A stretch of 64,000 nucleotides of DNA from Corallococcus interemptor (GTDB lineage Bacteria > Myxococcota > Myxococcia > Myxococcales > Myxococcaceae), in contig NZ_RAWM01000024.1 of assembly GCF_003668875.1 (NCBI RefSeq), forward strand, positions 1 to 64,000, in the 5' to 3' direction. The stretch's first letter is position 1. Each line of letters opens with the position of its first letter. The notes under the pieces are model-generated. The model was not told the origin of the DNA. It saw only the letters and a program-made list of their open reading frames with translations, and made no database searches. Positions 17,921 through 25,602 of this stretch are shown one piece after another. The position numbers and the translations under genes are program-made.

Positions 17921-18555
17921 GGGACCAGCCGCTTGCGGCTCGCCGCGTACTCGGCGTAGCCCGGGAAGGAGCCCAACAGCAGCCGCTCCTCGTGCCGGAT
18001 GCGCAGGAGGACAGCCGGGACGAAGAGCAGGGCGAAGACGGCGATGCCCACGACCGCGGGGAACACCAGCAGGTAGCCCACGTGCGCCAGCAACATGCCG
18101 GTGTATGCCGGGTGCCTCAGCCTCCGGTACACACCTTCCGTCACCAGCAGGCTCGCGTCCGGCAGACGCACGCGGTGCGAGTAGGCCTTCCCCAACGTGC
18201 GGATGGCCGTGAGCCGCAGCGACACCCCGGCGATGAAGCAGGCCAGCCCCACCGCGCGCGGCACGGGCCCCAGATCCAGCGTGGGCAGCGCGACCGCCAG
18301 CAGAATCGTGGTCAGCCGGGCAATCGCATACAGCTCCAGCGTGGCGCTGTCCCGCTCCGCCGTGGGCTTGCTCGTCTCCCGCAGCGTGACCCGGCTCTCC
18401 ACGAGCATCCACGTCACGTACAGCCCCAGCATCAGCGCCGCGATGGGACGGCTGTCCTCCGGCGTGCGCAGGACCTGCCGGATGCCCAGGGGAATCAACA
18501 GGCCCACGCCCGTCACCAGGAGCAACGTGGGCATCCACCGGTGCAGGCCCTTCAT
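17908..18555 (-). CDS. ICMT-family membrane methyltransferase
   Basis: The 215-residue protein has about five membrane segments. It carries the isoprenylcysteine carboxyl methyltransferase signature: GVYRRLRHPAYTGMLL (SAM-binding His-Pro region) and the C-terminal RIRHEERLLLGSFPGYAEYA. The family methylates carboxyls or phenolic hydroxyls of lipophilic substrates; SrsB of the phenolic-lipid pathway of Streptomyces griseus is an example. Here it most likely methylates a lipid intermediate made by the operon. The ATG at 18555 overlaps the AfsA-like stop as ATGA, giving tight translational coupling. Confidence 0.85.
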   Translation of the reverse strand: MKGLHRWMPTLLLVTGVGLLIPLGIRQVLRTPEDSRPIAALMLGLYVTWMLVESRVTLRETSKPTAERDSATLELYAIARLTTILLAVALPTLDLGPVPRAVGLACFIAGVSLRLTAIRTLGKAYSHRVRLPDASLLVTEGVYRRLRHPAYTGMLLAHVGYLLVFPAVVGIAVFALLFVPAVLLRIRHEERLLLGSFPGYAEYAASRKRLVPWVW

Positions 18556-19376
18556 GACGCCTCCTTCGCGCTCACGGCGCCAATCAGCCCCGAATAGCAG
18601 CAGGTGCCCTCCTGCCAGCCCTGCACGGCGATCCACATGCGGTTGCGGCGCCCGTCGCTGCGCACCGGCTCCGACCACTCCGGGAGCCGGAAGCTGGTGA
18701 AGGTGCGGATCACCACCGGCACGTCGTTGCGCACGAAGCGCCGGAACTCCAACGTCAGGCGCGTCAGGATGAGTGTCCAGTCCAGCGGCAGCCCCACGCC
18801 GTGGATGGCCGCGATGGCCGCCTGCCGCGCCAGCTCCGTGAGCAACATCCCCTGCACGTGGCCGGAGGGATGGTCGAAGACGAACTCGGGGGACTCGGTG
18901 AACGCGTTGAACTGGTGGAGCGCGCCCACCCGGCACGCGTTGGCCAGCAGCACGTTCGCCGGGTCGCGCTTGTGCACGAGCACCGGGTCGATGCGCTCAA
19001 GCGGCCGGGCCTGCTCCGCTTCACTGAAGGACTGCCGGCCTTCGGAGACGGCGTTGCGCACGGGGATGCGGGCCAGCAGCTCGGAGACGTTCTCCGGCGG
19101 ATCCTTCTTCCATGGGCCACCCACGCGCACGCCCACCGGCGTCGCGTCCCCCCACTGCGCCAGCTCGGGGAAGTCCGCGGCGCGCGTGCCCAGGTAGAGG
19201 CCGCAGTGCTCCTGGAGCGCGGCGGCCAGGAACTCCGCCTCCTCCACGTTCTTCACCGGGATGCGACAGGGGTGCTCGACCTCCGGCAACAACGGCTCCG
19301 GCACGAGCAGGAAGGAAACGGCCTCCGGCGACGCCACCCGCACACGCCTGTCGGGATGGCTGGAATCGGAATCCAT
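18552..19376 (-). CDS. AfsA-related hotdog-domain protein
   Basis: The 274-residue protein contains an AfsA-type hotdog domain in its second half. The signature is VHKRDPANVLLA at 134-145, then FDHPSGHVQGMLLTELARQ at 167-185 (central hotdog helix) and a beta strand WTLILTRLTLEFRRF. In Streptomyces, AfsA/ScbA condense a beta-ketoacyl-ACP with dihydroxyacetone phosphate in gamma-butyrolactone signal synthesis. The first 120 residues do not show a clear second hotdog repeat, unlike two-domain AfsA. It is the first gene of a five-gene operon, starts at ATG 19376 with GGAG 13 bases upstream, and overlaps the ICMT gene by four bases. A signal or specialised-lipid role is inferred. Confidence 0.83.
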   Translation of the reverse strand: MDSDSSHPDRRVRVASPEAVSFLLVPEPLLPEVEHPCRIPVKNVEEAEFLAAALQEHCGLYLGTRAADFPELAQWGDATPVGVRVGGPWKKDPPENVSELLARIPVRNAVSEGRQSFSEAEQARPLERIDPVLVHKRDPANVLLANACRVGALHQFNAFTESPEFVFDHPSGHVQGMLLTELARQAAIAAIHGVGLPLDWTLILTRLTLEFRRFVRNDVPVVIRTFTSFRLPEWSEPVRSDGRRNRMWIAVQGWQEGTCCYSGLIGAVSAKEAS

Positions 19377-19565
19377 GTCTGCCTTTCTCCAGCTGAGGGG
19401 GAAAGGCAGTCTAGGAATCGCGATGTCTCAACACGAGAACCGGGGAAGGCCCGCTTCTTCCCAGAGGAACATCAGACCCGAGAGGATTCACAGGCCTGTT
19501 TCATGAACCGCCATGACACGTCGCGAAATGCGACTCAGGTCAAGACAGATGGTGCGGCTGGCGTT

Positions 19566-19921
19566 TCACTGCCCCTCGGGAGACTCCGGTTCGCAGCGCA
19601 CCAGCACGTCCAGCCGCTCTCCCCCACCGCCACCCGCACGTGGTGGGTCTGCGTGAGGATGCCGTTCGTGGGGTCGAAGCCCTTCCAGCCGACCTCCGTA
19701 GGATGAGGCAGAAGGGGAAGATGCGCTCCGTGCCGCGCTGATCCGCATGAACGGAGAACGTCACGCCCTGGTTCATCAGCGCCCGCTCCGCCAGCGCCTG
19801 CCCGTTCCAACAGCCACAGCACGTCCGGCCGGGGCGTGCCGCCCGTGCCCAGCAGCTCAGCCCAGGTGCCCGGCTGGATGGCGTATCCGTCGAAGAGTCC
19901 TCGGACCTGAAGCTGTCTCAT
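19566..19921 (-). pseudogene. Chimeric remnant: circularly permuted ATP-grasp joined to a transglutaminase tail
   Basis: Reading from ATG 19921, the first frame gives LFDGYAIQPGTWAELL and PRPDVLWLL, as in the N-terminus of circularly permuted ATP-grasp proteins. After a one-base shift near 19808 a second frame continues the same protein (ALMNQGVTFSV, DQRGTERIFPFCLI). The first frame then resumes with WKGFDPTNGILTQTHHVRVA, the end of the transglutaminase family usually encoded beside such ATP-grasp genes. A third frame supplies the final GERLDVLVRCEPESPEGQ and the stop at 19566. Loss of the middle of a two-gene locus plus at least two frameshifts explains this. It is not functional. Confidence 0.7.
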
Positions 19922-20188
19922 GGTGGACCTCGTCTCGTTGCCGAAGACAAACGACACCCTGCGTCAACCACACTGTAGTGAGGGCGGGAGGCGTGCGACA
20001 GGAGCGGGCCTGCCGCGTAAGCGTTCCCGATGGCGGCGGCCGGTGGTGAACACATGAAACACGTGTGACGCGGGCGGGACGCAGCCTGCCGGACAGTCGG
20101 GCAGGACGCGGGTTGTAGGCCGGCGGGTGCGTGATGACGGTGCGCCCCCGGTACGGGTCGTTGGCGGCGTGGGTGTGGAGGGGCGGGC

Positions 20189-22717
20189 ATGGGGACGGTC
20201 AGCGGTCGTGCATGGCTTTCGGCGTTGGCGTTGGTGGTGGGCGCGGGCCCGGCGTTCGCGCAGGGCGCCCCCGCGGCGCTGGATCCGATGACGGTGCGCC
20301 GGGTGACGGACGCCGCCGCTGATCCCCACCTGGTCCTCGCTCCCCGGTACTTCACGTCGCACTCGACCGTGGAGCTGAACGGGCGCCTGTATTTCCTTTC
20401 TGGCGCGAGCCGGCCCGACGGAGGGACGGTCAATGAGCTGTGGATGACCGATGGCACGACGGCGGGCACGCGGTCGCTGCAGGAGTGGCTGCCGCCCTCC
20501 ATGCGCATCGACCTGAACTCGCTGCGCGCCACGTCGCAGCGCCTGTTCTTCACCGCGACCACGGACGACACCGGGCGCGAGCTGTGGACGAGCGACGGCA
20601 CGCGCGAGGGAACGCACCTCACGCGCGAGCTCAGCCCTGGCCCGGCCTACGGCCTGTCGCCCCAGGCGCCGGTCATCGCGTTCGGGGACGTCGTGCTCTT
20701 CGCGCCGTCGGGCATGGGCACGTCGGAGTTCGACCTCTGGAAGTCGGACGGCACCGAGGCGGGCACCGTGCCGGTCAAGGACATCGCCCCGGGTCCCGCG
20801 TCGCTGCTCACCAGCGGCTTCGTGCGCGCGGGGGACAGCGTCTTCTTCAGCGCGCTGGGCCCCCAGGGGGATGAGCTGTGGCGCACGGATGGCACCGAGG
20901 CGGGCACCTGGATGGTGCGGGACCTCCAGCCCGGTCCGGCCAGCGCCTTCCCCCGGGAGCTCACCGCCGTGGGCAGCACCCTCTACTTCGCCGCCCAGCA
21001 CGACCAGATGGGCCACTCGCTCTGGAAGACGGATGGCACGGCGGAGGGCACCGTGCACGTCGCGGCGTTTCCGCGCCCCGACGCGGGAAACCACGTCTTC
21101 AACCTCACCGCGCTGGGGGACCGGCTGCTCTTCCTCACGCGCCTGCCGGAGGGCATCGCGCTGTGGCGCACGGATGGCACCGAGGCGGGCACCCGGCCGC
21201 TGATGAAGCAGTCCTGGCAGGCGTTCGGAGGGACCAGCGCGCAGCTCATCCCGGTGGGCAACCAGCTCTACATCGTGGGCCAGGACCTGATCTTCGGGGA
21301 CTCGCTGTGGGTGACGGACGGCACCCCGGAGGGCACCCGGCGCCTTCCGAGCCCGCTGCCGCAGGGACGTGAGTTCATCCGTGGCGCCACCGCCTGGGAG
21401 GGCGGGCTCGCCTTCATCCTGACGACGCCGGCGGGGGCGAACGAGCTGTGGATGACGGACGGGACCCTCCCGGGCACGACCCGGCAGACGCGGCTGCCGT
21501 CTGGCAACCCGAGCGCGCCCTCGGGGCTGGTGCCCTTCCAGGGCGCGCTCCTGACGGTGGGCGGGGACGCGTGGACGCCGAACGCCCTGTGGCGGCTGGA
21601 GCGGGATGACGCGGCGCCGACCTTCGTGTGCCCGGCCACCCGGAACGTGCCCTCCAACCGTCCGGAGGGCACCGACTACTTCAACATCAAGCTGCAGCCC
21701 GAGCTGCGGACCGGGCCGGAGCGGGCGTGGCTCAAGAACAACTTCGTGGATGGCTACCTGCTTCCGCTCCACCAGCCCGTCATCATCACCTACCAGGCCG
21801 GGGATGCGCAGGGCCGCCTCACGTACTGCACGACGGTGCTCACGTCGCTGGACATGACGGGGCCGGAGATGAACAGCTGCCCGGCGGCGCTCACCGTGAG
21901 CGCGCAGTCGGCCCGGGGCATCACCTTCTACTACCCGAAGCTGGGCATCGTGGATGAGACGAGCCGGGACTACGTGGTCGTCACCTACAGCCCGCAGAAC
22001 GGCAGCACGCTGCCCCTGGGCACCACCCAGGTGAACGTGACGGCCCTGGACATGTCCGGCAACCAGAGCACCTGCTCCTTCCCCGTCACCGTGCGCGACA
22101 ACGAGGCGCCCTCCAAAGCCTGCAAGGTGAACGAGGTCCGCGTGGAGGCGGAAGGCCCCGAGGGCGCGCACGCGTCCTGGCCGGACCTCACGCCCGTGGA
22201 CAGCCTCTCCAGCAAGGTCACCGTCACCAGCACGCACGCGTCCGGGGACCTGTTCCCGCTGGGCCTCACCCGCGTGCAGGTCGTCAGCACCGACGAAGCC
22301 GGCAACAGCAGCACCTGCGAAATCCAGGTCCGCGTGCGTGACTCGCGCCCGCCCACGCTCACCTGCCCGGAGGACCAGACGCTCACCACCGCGGTGATGT
22401 CCGGCGCCCGCGCGGAGTACCCGGAGGCCCTGGCCGAGGACAGCGTCTCCGCGACGCAAATCGCCTACAGCCCCGTCGTGGGCACGCCGCTGGCGCCGGG
22501 CCTGCACGCCGTGCAGGTGACCGCCATGGACGCGGCCGGCAACGCGGCGCTCTGCAACTTCCACGTGACCGTGCAGTACGACCCGACGAGCGACATGCGC
22601 CAGGGCATGGGCTGCTCCGTGGGCGGCGACGCGTCGTCGGCGGTGGGCTGGGTGGCGCTGCTCGCCCTCGCCTGGACGCTCAGCCGCCGTGTGAAGGATG
22701 GCCGGCCGCGCGGATGA
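20189..22717 (+). CDS. MYXO-CTERM surface protein with ELWxTDGT repeats and HYR domains
   Basis: The 842-residue exported protein has a signal peptide (cleavage after AFAQG). Eight copies of an ELWxTDGTxxGT motif follow, spaced about 45-50 residues between 80 and 430 and probably forming a beta-propeller. Three to four HYR/Ig-like modules come next (TQVNVTALDMSGNQSTC, TRVQVVSTDEAGNSSTC, LHAVQVTAMDAAGNAALC). It ends in a Gly-Cys-Ser motif, a hydrophobic helix (VGWVALLALAWTL) and Arg/Lys residues. That tail is the MYXO-CTERM signal processed by myxosortase for outer-membrane surface display. GGAGG precedes the ATG. DUF350 and transglutaminase-like genes follow within four and nine bases. Confidence 0.88.
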   Translation: MGTVSGRAWLSALALVVGAGPAFAQGAPAALDPMTVRRVTDAAADPHLVLAPRYFTSHSTVELNGRLYFLSGASRPDGGTVNELWMTDGTTAGTRSLQEWLPPSMRIDLNSLRATSQRLFFTATTDDTGRELWTSDGTREGTHLTRELSPGPAYGLSPQAPVIAFGDVVLFAPSGMGTSEFDLWKSDGTEAGTVPVKDIAPGPASLLTSGFVRAGDSVFFSALGPQGDELWRTDGTEAGTWMVRDLQPGPASAFPRELTAVGSTLYFAAQHDQMGHSLWKTDGTAEGTVHVAAFPRPDAGNHVFNLTALGDRLLFLTRLPEGIALWRTDGTEAGTRPLMKQSWQAFGGTSAQLIPVGNQLYIVGQDLIFGDSLWVTDGTPEGTRRLPSPLPQGREFIRGATAWEGGLAFILTTPAGANELWMTDGTLPGTTRQTRLPSGNPSAPSGLVPFQGALLTVGGDAWTPNALWRLERDDAAPTFVCPATRNVPSNRPEGTDYFNIKLQPELRTGPERAWLKNNFVDGYLLPLHQPVIITYQAGDAQGRLTYCTTVLTSLDMTGPEMNSCPAALTVSAQSARGITFYYPKLGIVDETSRDYVVVTYSPQNGSTLPLGTTQVNVTALDMSGNQSTCSFPVTVRDNEAPSKACKVNEVRVEAEGPEGAHASWPDLTPVDSLSSKVTVTSTHASGDLFPLGLTRVQVVSTDEAGNSSTCEIQVRVRDSRPPTLTCPEDQTLTTAVMSGARAEYPEALAEDSVSATQIAYSPVVGTPLAPGLHAVQVTAMDAAGNAALCNFHVTVQYDPTSDMRQGMGCSVGGDASSAVGWVALLALAWTLSRRVKDGRPRG

Positions 22718-22720
22718 GCC

Positions 22721-23311
22721 ATGAGCCGTGGCGGCGAGGGGGACTTCCGCTACAGTCCCTTCCGCCCCATGGACCTCACCCTCTTCGCCGTCGGACTCGT
22801 GAAGGTCGTTCTCGGCGGCCTCGTGGCCGCGCTCGGCATTGGCCTGAGCATGCGCGGTCTGAGCCGCCTGCTGGACAGCCACCCCGTGGAGGAGCTGCGC
22901 CAGGGCAACGTCGCCGCGGGCCTGGTGCACGCGACCAGCCTCGTGTCGCTGGGCCTGCTCGTGCAGCACGCGCTGAAGGCCACCAGTGACGCGGTGGACC
23001 TGGCGGTGCAGAACCCGCCCGTATCCGCGGGCTCGGTGCTCCGGCTGCTGGCCCTGGCGATGGTGCACGTGGGGCTGTCGCTGGCGGTGGGCGTGGCGGT
23101 GCTCGCCCTGGGCGTGCGGCTCTTCGACAAGATGACGCCGGGCATCGAGGAGCTGGCGGAGGTGCGCAAGGGCAACATCGCCGCCGCGCTCCTCTTGTGC
23201 GCCTTCCTGCTGGTCATCGCGCTGCTCACCGCGCCGGGCCTGCAGGCCGCGCTCAACGGGCTCATCCCCTTCCCGCAGCTGCCCACCGGCATGCTGCGCG
23301 CTCCCGCCTGA
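22721..23311 (+). CDS. DUF350 family membrane protein
   Basis: This protein of about 180-196 residues has four hydrophobic segments arranged as two similar halves. Each half contains an acidic-basic loop (HPVEELRQGNVAAGL and IEELAEVRKGNIAAAL), which is the DUF350/YjfL duplication. The function is unknown for the family; members occur with glutathionylspermidine synthase-like or transglutaminase-like partners. The annotated ATG at 22721 follows the surface-protein stop by three bases. A second ATG at 22769 begins right at the first membrane segment and may be the true start. Neither has a strong ribosome site. It precedes the transglutaminase-like gene by nine bases. Confidence 0.82.
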   Translation: MSRGGEGDFRYSPFRPMDLTLFAVGLVKVVLGGLVAALGIGLSMRGLSRLLDSHPVEELRQGNVAAGLVHATSLVSLGLLVQHALKATSDAVDLAVQNPPVSAGSVLRLLALAMVHVGLSLAVGVAVLALGVRLFDKMTPGIEELAEVRKGNIAAALLLCAFLLVIALLTAPGLQAALNGLIPFPQLPTGMLRAPA

Positions 23312-23320
23312 ACCACCGCC

Positions 23321-24196
23321 ATGGTCGCGCGCTCGTGGAAGACGCTGCTGTCGCTGGTGCTGGTGGGCGCGCTGCTCGTCTTCGCCGGCTGGGAGGTCGT
23401 CGTGGCCCGGAAGGCGGGCCGGCTCGCGGAGCCTCCGCGTCCTCCGGGCGTGGAGGTCCCCCCGGCCAATCCCCAGGAGGCGCGGACGGACCTGGGCGCG
23501 GTGCTGGTGCCGGAGGACACGCCCCCGGAGCGCGCGAAGGCCTATGACTGGCGCGTGGAGGGCATGGAGCCCGCGCGGCAGCAGGTGGCCTACGGCCTGG
23601 GGGAGGACCTGGAGCGCGGGCTGGAGCAGGCGCACCGCGACTACAGCGTGCGGCTGCGCTACCGCGCCATGGGCCCGGAGCGCTTCACCTACGTGGCGCC
23701 GCCGGGCTGCGGCACGGACATGCGCTGCATCTACGCGGAGCTGATGCGCAGCAACGCGGAGCCGGTGCGCGTGCTGGGTGAGCGCTTCGCCACCTCCATC
23801 CGCGAGCGCGACCTGGACGCGGCGCAGGCCACCGAGCTCATCCTCGGCTTCGTGCGCCGCATCCGCTACGAGCTGCCCGGAGACGAGCCCTTCGGCATCG
23901 TCCCACCCGGGCTGGTGCCCGCGCAGGACCGCGGCGACTGTGACTCCAAGGCCGTGCTGGCGCTGATGCTGCTGCGGCAGGTGGGCGTGGACGCCGTGAT
24001 GCTCTACTCGGACGCGCTCGCGCACGCGGCCATCGGCGTGGGGCTGCCCGGCACCGGCACCCGCATCCCCTTCGGGGGGCGTGGGTACCAGTACGTGGAG
24101 CTCACGGCGGAGGGCTGGCCGCTGGGGATGATTCCGCCCCAGTACGACAAGCCGCAGCTGTGGCGCGTGCTTCCACTGCCGGACGCGCCGGGCTGA
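23321..24196 (+). CDS. Membrane-anchored transglutaminase-like protein
   Basis: The 291-residue protein has one N-terminal membrane anchor (LLSLVLVGALLVFAGW) and a Pro-rich linker. From about 160 it has a transglutaminase-like fold: LVPAQDRGDCDSKAVLALMLLRQVGVDA with the nucleophilic Cys, then a His in LAHAAIGVGL and a late segment YQYVELTAEGWPLG. Two further Cys flank a small insert (PGCGTDMRCIYAEL) and may form a disulfide, fitting a periplasmic location. It follows the DUF350 gene by nine bases and is presumably co-expressed. Whether it cuts or crosslinks peptides is not readable. Confidence 0.8.
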   Translation: MVARSWKTLLSLVLVGALLVFAGWEVVVARKAGRLAEPPRPPGVEVPPANPQEARTDLGAVLVPEDTPPERAKAYDWRVEGMEPARQQVAYGLGEDLERGLEQAHRDYSVRLRYRAMGPERFTYVAPPGCGTDMRCIYAELMRSNAEPVRVLGERFATSIRERDLDAAQATELILGFVRRIRYELPGDEPFGIVPPGLVPAQDRGDCDSKAVLALMLLRQVGVDAVMLYSDALAHAAIGVGLPGTGTRIPFGGRGYQYVELTAEGWPLGMIPPQYDKPQLWRVLPLPDAPG

Positions 24197-24265
24197 GCGC
24201 CGCTGGCGGTTCGCCGCGAATCCAAGTATTCCTGCTCTATCAATTTTCCCAGGTGGGGCAGGCAC

Positions 24266-25549
24266 ATGACAGGTTTTCGGACGTGGATGACGGTGGGGCT
24301 GGTGGCGCTGGCCACGGGCTGCGGCGCGGCGGAGGACGCGACGGCGCTGGCCGAGGCCGCGCAGGCGCTGGGCGCGTGCACGCACTCGGTGACGACGAAC
24401 ACGTACAACGGTCCGGACTACTGGGGCACGCTGGTGTTCAAGAACACGGGGACGGTGGCCATCGCCAACCCGGTCATCGCGCTGGACGTGCCTTCCGGCG
24501 TGACGTGTGACGATGATCAACCCGGCTGGACGCATACGCAGTCCGGCCGGACGTGCACCTTCACGCGCACGTCGTCGCTGACGGTGGCGGTGAGCGCGTC
24601 CTACACGTTCAACTACTCCACCAACTCCAACGTGTCCTTCACCGCGGCCAACGTGAAGGTCCAGTCCGACAGCTGCGGCGGCACGTCCCCGGGCGGCAGC
24701 GGCCTCACCGCGAGCCAGAAGAAGGTAGCCGAAGGGCTGACGAGCATCTGGGAGAACGACACGCCCACGCTGGACTACGCCTATTCGGAGAACATCCAGG
24801 ACGGGCGCGGCTACACCAACGGGCGCGCTGGCTTCTGCACCGGCACGGGTGACGCCATCCAGGTGGTGCAGTGCTACCGGGCCCTGCGCACGGAAGGAAA
24901 TGGCAACCGCCTGGCGAAGTACTGGAACGCGCTCACCGTCATCAACAACCGCTTCCTGTCCACCGGCCAGTCGCAGGCGTCCACGGCGGAGCTGGATGCG
25001 GTGGGCAACTGGAGGGCGGACTGGGCGGCCAGCTTCAACACCGCCGCCACGCAGGCGGACTTCAAGCAGTGCCAGGACCAGGTGAGCGACGCGCTCTATT
25101 ACACGCCCACCATGACCGAAGCCGCGAAGTGGGGCCTCACCCAGGCGCTCACCAAGGCCGCGCTCTACGACGCGTCCATCAACCACGGCTTCGACGGCAT
25201 GAAGGCCATCATCCGTCAGGCCAACACGGCCCTGGGCAACAGCGGCCAGGTGGCGCCGGTGATTGGCTACAACGGCATCACGGAGAGCGCGTGGCTCCAG
25301 AAGTTCCTGGAGAAGCGCCGCGACATCCTGGCTTCGGACTCCACCTGGGTGGAGGCGGTGGACCGCGTGGCCGCGTACGAGAAGCAGCGCCGCCGTGGCA
25401 ACTGGGACCTGGGCACCGCCCTGCGCAACGACGTGCGCGCCCGCGACTGCTGGACGACGGCCTACCCGGCGAGCGGCTACACCGTGCGCAACATCAACCC
25501 GGACGGCACCTGGAGCACGCCGTCCTCGTACACGTACTCCTGCAACTAG
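24266..25549 (+). CDS. GH46 chitosanase lipoprotein with an N-terminal binding module
   Basis: The 427-residue protein starts with a lipoprotein signal (VALATGCG). A beta-sandwich carbohydrate-binding-like module spans about residues 37-140 (Cys-rich, Trp/Tyr on strands), and a GH46 chitosanase domain follows from about 150. The catalytic pair fits Glu163 (IWENDTPTLDY) and Asp179 (ENIQDGRGYTNG), and GFCTGTGDAIQVVQCY is a family signature. It should cut chitosan internally by inversion, probably for predation or fungal wall feeding. The start has AGGTGGGG just upstream. A relatively AT-rich stretch at 24,221-24,256 may hold its promoter. Confidence 0.9.
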   Translation: MTGFRTWMTVGLVALATGCGAAEDATALAEAAQALGACTHSVTTNTYNGPDYWGTLVFKNTGTVAIANPVIALDVPSGVTCDDDQPGWTHTQSGRTCTFTRTSSLTVAVSASYTFNYSTNSNVSFTAANVKVQSDSCGGTSPGGSGLTASQKKVAEGLTSIWENDTPTLDYAYSENIQDGRGYTNGRAGFCTGTGDAIQVVQCYRALRTEGNGNRLAKYWNALTVINNRFLSTGQSQASTAELDAVGNWRADWAASFNTAATQADFKQCQDQVSDALYYTPTMTEAAKWGLTQALTKAALYDASINHGFDGMKAIIRQANTALGNSGQVAPVIGYNGITESAWLQKFLEKRRDILASDSTWVEAVDRVAAYEKQRRRGNWDLGTALRNDVRARDCWTTAYPASGYTVRNINPDGTWSTPSSYTYSCN

Positions 25550-25602
25550 GACGGGAGGACAGTCCGGCACACGGGCCGTGACGGCGGGCGCCCCGGGATG
25601 GC

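Noticed and set aside
19964-25570. 1,868-codon open frame on the minus strand
   Set aside because: It runs opposite four genes with recognisable domains and has His/Arg/Ala-rich composition. Long antisense frames are expected at this GC content.
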